DNA of 64,000 bases, from contig MU271149.1 in NCBI GenBank assembly GCA_021432605.1, positions 1,116,001-1,180,000 of the forward strand, in the 5' to 3' direction. This document shows positions 1 to 10,304 of this stretch, one piece after another. Position numbers and translations under genes: made by a program. This DNA comes from Coniochaeta sp. PMI_546 (taxonomy: Eukaryota; Ascomycota; Sordariomycetes; Coniochaetales; Coniochaetaceae). The notes under the pieces are model-generated. The model worked only from the letters and a program-made list of their open reading frames with translations, was not told the DNA's origin and ran no database searches. How positions within the stretch are numbered: position 1 is the stretch's first letter; each line of letters starts with the position of its first letter.

Positions 1-335
1 CCGCTCTGGAGGACGAAACGACGAGTCCCCTTTGTCAGAGCGAGGTTCACGAACTCAATCATGGTCGGTGCCGAATCGACGATAGGAGGGGCGATGATGT
101 GGACGGCGCGCACCGTACGCTCGCCGGCGGCCTCCCAAGGATTCTCCCACGTGGCGCGGTCAAACCAGTCGAACTTGACGCCGGTGAGCCATCTGTTTGA
201 TGGGGCTTCACCAGACCGGGATGCTACTAAGGCCGGGACTGCCTCGGTGGCGAGCTGGTTGGCAATTCGCTTGCCAGTCTTGCCTGTGCCTCCGAGAACG
301 AGGATTGGGTCAGAGGATGAAAGTACGGAGGCCAT
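1..335 (-). CDS. NmrA-like NAD(P)-binding oxidoreductase, 5' part only
   Basis: Reading leftwards from the ATG at 335-333, about 111 codons stay open to the window edge, so the C-terminal part is missing. The N-terminus has a beta strand (ILVLGG) running into the glycine-rich loop GGTGKTGKR at about residues 14-22. This is the Rossmann dinucleotide-binding loop of atypical short-chain dehydrogenases of the NmrA type. The spacing resembles the ergot-alkaloid EasG/FgaFS-like subfamily, which in most fungi consists of stand-alone reductases of unknown substrate. A following segment (AVHIIAPP, then a helix) fits the second half of the Rossmann fold. No alkaloid genes are visible nearby, so a role in that pathway should not be assumed. 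The fold is confident; the substrate is unknown. Confidence 0.8.
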   Translation of the reverse strand, partial: MASVLSSSDPILVLGGTGKTGKRIANQLATEAVPALVASRSGEAPSNRWLTGVKFDWFDRATWENPWEAAGERTVRAVHIIAPPIVDSAPTMIEFVNLALTKGTRRFVLQS

Positions 336-1537
336 TGTGAGGGCTCATGGGATCGCATGGACGCGCTTTCTGGCAGGGAGACTGTGTAAATTGTGCGCAG
401 GATCACGGAAAGAGGTGGGCTGTAGGGAATGAACTTTCCGCGGTAATGCGCAGGAAGAAGATGGGGAGGTGGAGGATTCATGTATGAGGTGGTAAGGTAT
501 TGGTATCAAGTGACATTTCTGCTTGGAAGGAAGTTGATGAAGTTGGCGCTTTCCTTCAGTAGTGCAAGTCCAAGCTTAGACATCTTGGGCAGGAACGAGT
601 GGAGTCCTTGCGCTTGCCAGAGTGAATTGAGTTTCGTTTGCTTGGACATCTACGACTACATGATGTAAACCTGGAGCAGCCATATCTACTAGTACCATAG
701 TAAGGTTGCTACACCTGGAATCACACCACCCAGCTGGTCCTACCTGGATAGGTACTCACCCGGCATCACCTGATGGCGACTGAGGCTATCGTCCACTGCA
801 CCATACTCGTTTGCTTTGGGTAGTTGCAACTCATGCAATGCATACAGTCAAGCAGAATACGAGTGTGGAAACACAATGCAAGGGGCAGCGCTTACCCGCA
901 AATGTCACCTCTCACAGTCTCACCAGGCTTGTTACTCCACAGTGAACAAGCTTGGTGGTAGCTTCTGTTGTCAACCAACCTATGTCTCGTGACCACTGTC
1001 GGAATAGATGTCAACGACATACCTCAGGTACCTTAGGTACCTTAGGGATAAGGTACTGCTGGAACTGATGAGAAATGACCTCTGGACGTCCACCTGCCTG
1101 CCATCTTCATGACTAAGCCATGTGCACTAAGTTTCTCGTCACCAAGGTGGAGGTTCGGCCAGTGATATAAAATGTGTCTTGCGTCAAGGATTGTTTATTA
1201 GGCCTAAAGAGATGTAAGGCTATGCTTAAGCGAACACGGATCACGGCCAAGCATGTGGTCAAGGGCAGAACGCTGAAGCAGACTTGTGTTATTACTACCT
1301 CGAGCTTGTTCAGCGTAGTTCGGAGGTCAAGAAGACACGGACGAATCCCGTGTTATCGTTTACTATCAGGTATTCCTAGGGGCATTGAATGGAATAGATG
1401 GTCTCCTGCGGCAAGACACGCATGATAACCGACGCAGCAAGGAAATTTCACGTCTGTAAATAACAGCTCTGGGTATCGTGTACAAATTCAGTCCCTCCCT
1501 CCACAAAAAGAAATGTCAAGTGGGATCCCAGCCCAAC
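336..1537. other. Intergenic: promoter of the NmrA-like gene and 3' flank of the glycosyltransferase gene
   Basis: No ORF here has convincing protein character. It holds a short run of degenerate copies of CCTTAGGTA at 1022-1046 and an isolated TATA-like stretch near 1164. Confidence 0.6.
1022..1047. repeat. Short tandem run of a CCTTAGGTA-type motif
   Basis: Three head-to-tail imperfect copies of CCT(C/T)AGGTA lie next to each other. Each unit is nearly self-complementary. Similar single copies occur in other intergenic spaces of this window (near 19630, 36697, 41190 and 41553). Confidence 0.6.
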
Positions 1538-4500
1538 CTATGCTCCCGACGGCCCATCGTCACCACCACCTCGACTGACCCTCAGACTCTCCTCCAGCGC
1601 CCTTCTGAGCTCCTCGTCATGCTCATCCCCCTCGGTCTCTCCAGCGACCGCTTTGCCCTTGGCCTTCTGCCGCCGAAATTCCTCCTCAGCCAAGCTCTGC
1701 TTCTTGACAAACTCGAGCACAATCTCCTCCTCCGTCTTCTGCCTCTCCATCTGCTCGCGATGCGCTCGTTCCGACTCCTCCACCGCCCTCCGTATCGCCT
1801 CGTCGTCATCCCCCCCGACCGGCGTGACGGCCTTCGACTCCTCGATCGCCCTCCTTAGTTCGTCGTCATCCACAGCACGCGCGGCCTCCTCCCTCTGCGA
1901 CGTCTCCCCATGCTGGGCCAAGCTCTGCCTCACCGCCTCCTCAATCAGAGCCTGGTACTCCTCGTTAGAAATATCCGTTAGATCCTGATCCGCACCGACG
2001 GCGGCCAACGCAGCCTGCCGGGCATTGTCGGTAGAAGCCCCGGCCCCACTGTCCTCAGGAATAGGCGCCTTGAAGTCGCGACTCTGCTCCGCAATCCTCC
2101 TCATCTCCAGGACGCTTGCACGGATGGCCTGCTCAATCTTCGCATCCTCCACCTGGTCTCCCCTCGAGGTCTGCCTCACCGACTCGCGGATGGCCCTATC
2201 AAACTCCTCGTCCTCAAGCGCGCTGCTGCTAGCCGTTCCCTGAGCCTCGGCCTGCCTCTTCTTCCACGCCTCCTTCCGCGCATGTAACGCCCTCCTCTCC
2301 TCAAGCGACATATTCCGCGTGTGGAACCAGCCAGTCCTGGGCGGACCGGCGGCATCGTCTTCCTTGTCGTTGAGCCCATACGGATCATCCACCGCCGCAG
2401 CAGCCAGGGAATCGCCAGACTTGCTCTCCTTCTGCTTCAAGGAGTAAAACCCCTTTAGCTCGTCCTTCCTCGCCCGCCATCTGAGAATGATATCCTTCTG
2501 CTCCTCCGCTGACGCAAACTGCAGCTGTTCCTTCCCCTCCAACACCCGCGAGGTAATGATATAATTGATCGAGCTCCGACTGAACCGGTTTCGAATCTCG
2601 GCATCAATACCCTTCATGGTGTAAGCAGGCAAGCTCCACACCGCCGCGCCACCTTTCAGGACCAAACCCCCGACCCCCTTTCCGAATCCCTTGAGCAGTC
2701 CCGCAGCGCCTTCCTTCTCGGCACCCTTAAGCGGCTGCGTGACGAGTCCAGAGATGCCATCAAACATCCCCAGCCCGAACTCCTTGCCCGCAATCCTCAG
2801 CCCAGAGGCAAAGTCGGTAACCTTCTCCTCGCGGCGGACGGTGTCGTCGTTGTACAGCCTCGGCGCATTGCGGAATCCTCTGGCGAGACCCATGGTGAAG
2901 TTCAGGGGCGTCCTCATGCCCGTCTCCACGATGCGCTGCACGCCTTTGCCCGCGCCGATGGCGGCCTCGAGGCTTATCGTCTTGGAGGCCTGGCAGTTGC
3001 AACCGCCGCTGCGGTGGCAGAAACGGCAGTTGCCGAGACGGCTCGATGGTCGTGAAGGCGTGGGTCTGGAGGGTGACGGCTGTCTGTCGATCGAGGGATG
3101 GGGTGAAAGTCCGCGGTCGGGAGATGTGACACCCGTGCCCGGTTCCTCCTCCGCGACCTTGGATGTGTCGGTGCTGCTGGCGGTCACCGAAGATGTGAGG
3201 ATCGAGGACGCCGCTGTGTCTGAACCCGGAAGCTCCGCAGTACCTACCGTCGTGCCTGAGGCAGAGGCGTATGAGCTGCTGGTCGGAGCTCTGGGAAGGC
3301 TCTCCTTCGAAGGAGTCTTTGGCAGCTTCTCATTTGGCGGAGTCCCCGGCTGGCTCTGGGCCGCTTTGATTCCCTTGTTCGCGCCCCTGAATATCTCCCG
3401 TGGAAAGTCAGCGACTGACATGGCGATGCTGCCAAGGTCGCCGACCAGAGCCGACGTGACGGCCGAGATGGGGTCCCAGGGCTGGTCCATCGTGTCGTGC
3501 TCCATGGAGCGGTGCCTGTCACTAATCAGCAATCATCTCACCACGTTATCTGACGGGACACCACTCACAGCTTCAAGTCGCCATACCCAAGCACCCCCTC
3601 CCGCACGAGCACCGCAGCCGCAAGCGCGCTCAACCTCGTTTTCGTCCGCCTAACCCTCCAGACCGCAACCCGGCTCGGCGCAACCGAGCACCTCATATCC
3701 TCCACCTTCAACCACTGATGGAAACTCTTGCCCCCGACATCCGCCCCCTGTTCCTCCTTAATCCGTTCCCCGAGCTCTCTGGCCCTAGCCTGCGTCTCCT
3801 CCTTCAGCGCCTCCGTGATCGCAGCCGCAAGGTTTTCCGCATTCAGCTTCGTATTGGGGATCGGTTCCGGCCCCGCACCGGCGCGGTGGATCATGGCGCC
3901 CCAGAAGGGCTGGTCGCCGAAGAACGGCACCACCACCGTCGGCTTACCGGCCTTGATGCCCGCGGCAGACGTGCCGGCTCCGCCGTGGTGGACCACTGCG
4001 GCGACGCGGTCGAAGAGCCAGTCGTGCGGACAGTTGCCCAGCATGAAGACTCCCTCGGGCACGCCGACCGAATCGACGCCCAGACCACCCCAGCCTTTTG
4101 ACACCAAGGCGCGGCACCCGGTCGCTGCCACGGCGTCGAATATGGTGCGGGTCAGCGCGTTGGGGTCGTCGACCACTATGGAACCGAAGCCGATGTACAC
4201 TGGCGGCGGACCGGCTGCCAAGAAGTCGGCTAGATCCTGCGGGGGCGTGTATGCCGATGCGAGATTGAGAAAATAGAACCCGGCGATGGTGATCTCGTTC
4301 TGCCAGTCGTTGGGCTTGGGGATCAGAGCCGGCGACCAGCAGTACGTCGTCGGGATTCTGAGGCGGGTGAGTAGTCCCGGCGCCCAGATCAGCGAGAGCG
4401 GTTCCAGGTCCAAGATCTTGTCTCTAAAGCGGTTGATAACATCGCCCAACCCCTGCCAGGTCATCATCTCAACCAACGCATACGAGACATAATTCGTCAT

Positions 4501-5491
4501 GACGTCGTCTGTGTTGGTGGACTGGATATTCGCAAGCGGATGCGGAAAAGCCCTCGTCGCCGTCCACGGCATGGTGAACATCATGTGCAGCGGTATCCCC
4601 AGCTTCTCCGCGATGTGTATATGGGCGAAACTCGGCGGGTTGGCGATGATGGCGTCCGCAACGAAGGGCCGCGCCGAGGGGTTCCCGGGCAGGATGTACT
4701 GCTCGTCAACCTTCTGGTTCTTGGGATGCGCCTGCGGGGCCGGGCCGAGCCCGTCGCCGGCCTCGATGCAGGAGCGCCAGCAGCCGAGGAGGATCTCCTC
4801 GATACCGAGGCGACGGCGCTTGATCTCGCCCGTCTTGAAAGCTTGGGGACCGGGCATGAGGCCTGGGTTCTTGACCATGAAGGCCATTAACTCAGCGGGA
4901 TCGCCGCCGATGTTGAAGAACTCGAGGCCATTTTCTTCGACAAACGACTGGAAGGTCGAGTGTGTTGCTATCCGCACTCGGTGGCCGTAGGTCTCCTTGA
5001 GGACCTGGCCTAGAGCGACGAAGGGCTGGACGTCGCCGCGCGAGCCTACGATTTGGATGACGACGTTTAGCTTGGGGGGTGGGGTTTGGCCTGGTTGACC
5101 ACCGAGACTGGGTGGGATGTAGGCTGGGGGTAAAGGGCCTGATGGCTGTTCAGGGGCGAGCTGGTTACGAAGCGTTGGGGCGAGGAGGTCTGCTAGGCGG
5201 CGGTTCTTCTGGTTGATATTGATGTTGACGCGACCGTCGCCTGAATGACTTTAGTACCATGATCGATTAGAGAAACGTGAAAGCCAACTCACCAGTCACA
5301 GCAGCTCCGGCCTCGAAGCCGGCTTGAGAGAGTTGCAGCTCATTGAACTCATCGCCATAAGCAGGTGGGGCGTCTAGATTGGCTCCCAAGTCCGGTACGC
5401 TGATGCTGGCCCCGTCAGAGACATACGAGCTCGCAGCGTCGGTCTCCTCATAATCCGGCACGAGAGCCTCATCTGCGACCTTGCGAACCAT
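1538..5491 (-). CDS. Sterol glucosyltransferase-like protein with VPS13-like segment and C-terminal UIM array
   Basis: Three exons (5491-5293, 5240-3569, 3515-1538) join in frame to about 1282 residues; the introns are 52 and 53 nt. Residues 1-120 are disordered, with DGRVNININQ leading into the GT28-type N-lobe (VVIQIVGSRGDVQPF, about 126-140). The UDP-sugar site motif HHGGAGT is at about 484-490 and FFGDQPFWG at about 506-514, as in UGT51/ATG26 sterol glucosyltransferases. The PH and GRAM domains of ATG26 are absent. About residues 800-960 resemble the VPS13/ATG2 C-terminal repeat (GLVTQPLKGAEKEG). A small Cys/His cluster (CRFCHRSGGCNC) lies just before it. About six UIM-like helices of the type (D/E)ELRRALEES end the protein. 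The likely activity is UDP-glucose transfer to sterol at membranes, with ubiquitin binding inferred. The start is provisional: an upstream exon is possible, because the frame stays open for about 85 nt before a stop. Confidence 0.85.
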
Positions 5492-6656
5492 CTCGTCGAC
5501 TTGGAGCACCTCGCTCAGCGACTTCGCAAGCTGTAGGATGGGGTTGACTCTGGCGATCTCGAAATGGAGTTGCCACGGAGATGCTCAAAGAGTCCAACCC
5601 AGGTAGACGAGATAGACTCGCCTCGGGGTAGAAGTGAAGTCCGGGTAAAATATCAGACTCTCATCAAGCGGTCCTTAGGAATAGTGTAGTTGGAAGTTGA
5701 AGTGCAGTTGCTTGGTATCTGCAAAGAGGTGACGTTGGAGGGGTCGAAGTTCCACAACGCACATCAAATACAGGATATTGAGAAGACAGTCTCGCTCGTC
5801 GAATACTTAGATCGAGGAAAATTGATGCGTCAGTGATACAGGTCCCATCTTGAGACGACGGTAGACATTTGGAGATTTGTAGTAGTCTGTTGTGGTTGAA
5901 AATGCGAGCTTCCCGACGGTCTTGCTCAACAGCTTCCCCATTTCCTACACGTAAAGTGGGTTGCCGTGGATGTTCCAGAGCTATGACGACGATTCGTGGT
6001 GGCGTTGCTGCATGAAACCCGTGTATCGCGCACACATCCAGCTCCCACACTGTCTAGTGTAGGCAGTCCTGGCAGTCCAGTCTAGGCAAGCTTAATCCTC
6101 GCCCAATCAACACGTAGAGTACACGTATTATCAGCATCGCATAATTCAAGGGTGCATTGAGCGGAGGTCGGTGAATATAGTGCCCGGTAACACAATACGC
6201 GTATAACGCCTACCTTACGTATAGGGACAAAGCCACCCCGTATGTTTCGCCGGTTCACCGACTATATTCGCATCCAGTTTGGATCTTACTAGGGCCCAGG
6301 AGATACAACGCGACCATAGATCACCAGTAGACAGAGCCAGAACACGAGAATATATCGTACAATTGTCGCTACAGGACTCGCCGCATGGCCACCCTGATAC
6401 TGCAGATCTAGGTAGTATGAAGGGCATATGTTCCCCACAGCATGCTTTTTGTTGTCCCCAAGGGACTGTATGTTGTTCAGAAACCCATGCATGACAACCG
6501 TACACTGAGAATTACGGCCACACAGTCAACATCCGCTCTCCACCAGTGGCTCGTTCTTTCTCGACCCGGCATCATGCTTATCCTCTCCGCCATCAAGCAA
6601 AATATCAAACAACGACACCCGCTCCAATCCAATCTCTCTAAGTAGTCGTGGGCTCT
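5492..6656. other. Intergenic between the glycosyltransferase and Sec61 beta genes
   Basis: This is the 5' flank of the glycosyltransferase gene and the 3' flank of Sec61 beta. The minus-strand frame leading into the glycosyltransferase start is open from about 5576 to 5491, so part may be a further 5' exon. Nothing else was recognised. Confidence 0.55.
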
Positions 6657-7242
6657 CTAGCTCGAGAAGCGGCGAGTGATCTTGGCAATGACTGCGTCAC
6701 GAAGTCAGCACACTAGCGTACTATGCACGACAGGCACTCTCAACACATCCACATCCATGATCCAGACACCACCGCCACTTTGATTCTCGCAGAGGCAAAC
6801 TTACTATGCAGCGCAACAACACTAAAGATGAACACCAGACTCAGCACCAGCACGACGACAGGGTCGACCTTGAGGCCGGGGCTCTCGTCCGTGTACAGCC
6901 GCAGCATGGTGCTGGAGCTGCCGCCGGCGCCCGCCGCGCGCGTGCTGGTGGGCCGCACATTGGCGATCTTCTCCTTCTGGTCGGCCGCCGCGCGGCGTCG
7001 GATGGCTGTGCGGGCGCCGCCTGGGGCTGCTGGAGACGACGGCCGGTTGACGCCGCTGCTGGAGGCTGGGGCGCCGAGGACTGGGGAGGAGGAACGGGGG
7101 GATGACTAGAAGAACGCATTGTCAGTATTTTGGTCGTTGGCAGGTGGGCGCAAGGTCATGTATGTTGGCGAGAGAGTGGTGTGAAGGTTGAATGATGCGG
7201 TGCAGTCAATTGAATTTGGACGACTGAGGCGACTCTTACCAT
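6657..7242 (-). CDS. SBH1: Sec61 beta subunit of the ER protein translocon
   Basis: Three exons: 7242-7240 (ATG only), 7105-6805 and 6691-6657. Introns are 134 and 113 nt. They join to 112 residues. The N-terminal cytosolic half is rich in Ser, Pro and Ala ([10 protein letters not shown]), followed by the family signature [15 protein letters not shown] and [16 protein letters not shown]. One C-terminal membrane anchor ([17 protein letters not shown]) precedes the tail [11 protein letters not shown]. This tail-anchored subunit belongs to the heterotrimeric Sec61 channel for co-translational import into the ER. The length matches fungal homologues. The first exon carries only the start codon, directly followed by GTAAGA; the frame after TAG at 7106 continues exactly into the expected MSSP start. 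Confidence 0.95.
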
Positions 7243-8652
7243 CTTGCCGGGTATTAAAAGGTCGAAGGGGGTATCAAGGTGTAGACCGAAAAGGAGAAGG
7301 GGAAGGTTGAAGGAAGGCGGTTCTTTTTCCAGTCGATGGAGGCGTGATGTGATTTCGGTGAAGTTGGGATTGATGAGTTCACGGAAATGTCCCTGAAATG
7401 CAGCTGTCAATTGAGGCCACGGTTTGGGAAAGTGCTTTCCCCAGGTCCCCAAGGGGGGAGGCGCACGGTCCAAGTGGAAAGAATGTGGGTCTCGGTCTCG
7501 TCGACCTCTTGGTCCTAACTTCTGCCCAACATCAACCGAACATACTATGGTACTATGCAGCATACCACCACTACACTATATTCTCACACTCTTGTGCTTC
7601 TGGAGTGTTGGGTAAAGCCTCTGCAGATCTAAGTCCACAAGACACCGTGGCTGATTTCATCCTGTAGGTTCTGTCTGACGACCAAAGCACCTTTCTCACC
7701 ATGAGGGAAACGATCCAAGACAGAGAGCAGAGTCACCCACGTATCAACACAGTTTCGGATGCCCTAACCAGGCTCTTATGTCAGATTTGAAGGACTATGT
7801 ATAACAGCCGGAAGGGCAGAGCCTTTCCAAGTTGAAGGACTCATGTCCTGTCAAGCACGCTCACTCTGCTTCAAAAAAAGTCCCATACGCTGGCTGAACC
7901 GCTCAACATCGTTCCGAAGTCCTCTCAGAAAAGTAACGCCTTCGCCGGCGACAACAAATAAAAAAGGTAAAAAATAAAAGCAACTATGAATGGAGTAGTG
8001 ACAAAGTCTGTATGCTCTGACCCGACCCAGGGGTCATGTCCTGCTTGCAGGAACACCCTTCGATAACATTCACACTGCCTCCCTCCCGGTTGTATGTAAT
8101 GGTGCAATGGTGATGGAAGGATTAGGGAAGCGCGATATAAAGATAGACAAATGAAAAGAACCAGCCAAGGACGTCCATCTCGAGCCGTTTCCAGGCCTTC
8201 TTTTGGTGCACACACGCCAGAACCTCTCAACAGTCCCGCCTTGAGGACCGCCTTTTCGACATCAAATATCCAAGGATATCGATAAGAAGAGATCCGAAGA
8301 ATCAAGCCTCCATAACTGCCTTGACTGTGACCCGCTCTTCCCTTGATTTCTGTCCTGGCTTTTCCTCACCAAGGCGGTGCCGCTTGTCAGACTCCGCCCG
8401 CAAGCTATGCTCAATCTCGTCGTACAAAACGCTCGATGCTGTCTATATATGGATGGAATAGTGTCTAGGCTGTGGTATCGCCCTAGACAATCGCTAATTG
8501 TCTATATCAGACGCTGAGCAGCCACCGGACCACGCACAGACAGATGCAGACCGGACCGACGTCTGCTATGATGGGCAAGACCTCCAGTCGATCGCCGACT
8601 AGCCGGTTTTAGGTGCCAGGTCAAAGAATGAATTAAAGTGTGACAAGGTGCG
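7243..8652. other. Intergenic: Sec61 beta promoter and phosphatase 3' flank
   Basis: About 1.4 kb with only short, unconvincing ORFs on both strands. The part next to 7243 is the Sec61 beta 5' leader; the part near 8650 is the 3' end of the phosphatase gene. Confidence 0.55.
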
Positions 8653-10304
8653 TCAAAGAGTGACGTCAAGTACCAGGCTGACATCCTGAACTTGTGAGCC
8701 TGCCAAATCCTCGAGAACTGGTATGAGATCCAGTAGCTCGTTGTCGTGGGCATCAGAAAACCAACTACTGATGGGGACGGCGTGTTGTGGGTGGAATATG
8801 TATGACGTGGGCGAATTGTCGATGATTATCGTCTCCTTCAAGTCACGGCCGACTTGGGAAAGATCCTTGACATAGTTGCCCTGGTGGTTGTAGCAGCTCT
8901 CCCGGAATAGCCTATGGTGGACTACGTGGTGAATATCGAGCTGGTCTAACAGAGGGTCTCCGTACTGCACAAAGTCAGTAAAACATATCTAAGACATGCA
9001 GGGCTACAGGGACATGCATACCTTCGACACTGAAGCAGTGAACACTACCACCTCATAGAGCTCCCCTACCCGCTTCATGAATTGGTCAACGCCTGGCCGC
9101 TTGATAACGTAGACATTATGGTAGTTGCCCTCAATTTCGACCGGTATGGTGAAATCGGCTTGGTGAAGAATCTATCAAGAGTTTAGCGAGACGTTAATGG
9201 TACAGTGAGACTGCGTCTTACCTTGAACGAGCTGTGAACAAGCGTCTCGTCCAGATCAAGTACGAGGCACTTCTTTCCCTTGAACTCAGCAGCTTGGGGA
9301 GGAAGGAGGAACTTTTGAGGTTGGTCCGCAGCGAAGACCGGCATGGCCTCGTTGAGATGGCTTGTGGGTGGATTTGGCACCGCCGGAACAGGGCCCGGTG
9401 GCGGAGGTGGAAGTGAAGTATATGGTTGGTCGGCGTTACCAGTCGCGCTCTGTGTAGTTGTATGCTTTGCTGGTGTCTCCGCATCCGGCATGGGGACGTC
9501 TCCCTCCGCATCTACATCAGATTGAGGTTCCTCTGCTTCGATAACGGTTGTCGTGACAGGCTCTGCAGTTTCGCTGCTGGCCACATTCGGGGGTTCAACA
9601 GTCACCGTTGGAGCCGTGCTGTTGCCCACAAGCGTGGTCTGCTTCGATTCGGCATCGCGATCACCGACGGTTGAGTGATCATGGGAGCTGGTGCCAGACT
9701 CTCGTTTGTCCGTCTTGCTGTGATCTGGACTGATCTGAGCAGGCTGTTGCTGGGTCTCCTTCTCGTACAATTGTGTCTTGCTGCCAGAGGTTTGATCTTG
9801 GGGAGTAAGCGTTCTTCGGCTTGCCGTTGTTGGCCGTGGTGCGAGTTTCTCAACCTTGTGCGGATGATCCTCCGTCGCATCAAGACCGTTTGCGTGATCT
9901 GGAACACCGCAGCAGCTGAACAACGCGAGAAGGCCTCCCTTCTTCTTCTTGCTGTGTGTTGCAGCTGCTGGCGAGCTTGGTAACGAGTTACCCGGCGTGT
10001 TTGTTGGTCCTGTTCCAACACCTGACTGGTTACTAGATGCGCTACCATTTCGACCTCGGCTTGACCTACTGCCTTTGGAACCCTTTGATTGTCCGCTGAT
10101 ACTGTCTCGCTCACTAGCAGTTGCGCCGCTTAGCCCTGACGTCGGCGATGGCTGGATTCTTTGGGATGAAGACCTTGAGGGCACGGGTAGCAGATTTTGA
10201 CCCTTTTCTTTTTTAGAGGAAGAAGTCTTCTCCGGAGTTAACAGATCCTTCTCCTTTGAGCTCTCTGCTATCGCTTGAGGTTTTCCGTCGATATCGCGAG
10301 ACAT
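8653..10304 (-). CDS. PSR1: Psr1/NIF-type protein phosphatase (FCP1-like HAD family)
   Basis: Exons 10304-9222, 9171-9022 and 8964-8653 join to 514 residues; the introns are 50 and 57 nt. Residues 1-340 are low-complexity, with a Cys-containing patch ([11 protein letters not shown]) near residue 130. The catalytic domain follows: [17 protein letters not shown] carries the DxDxT motif near residue 350. [32 protein letters not shown] and [15 protein letters not shown] supply the rest of the SCP/NIF fold. Yeast Psr1/Psr2 are plasma-membrane phosphatases of the salt and general stress response. The start used is the first ATG. The frame stays open upstream to a good acceptor near 10346, with branch site GGCTAACG, so a 5' exon probably exists and the start could lie further right. 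Confidence 0.9.

Noticed and set aside
1653-3653. Long plus-strand ORFs opposite the glycosyltransferase gene
   Set aside because: They are mirror frames of the UIM and disordered region; the minus strand carries all recognised motifs.
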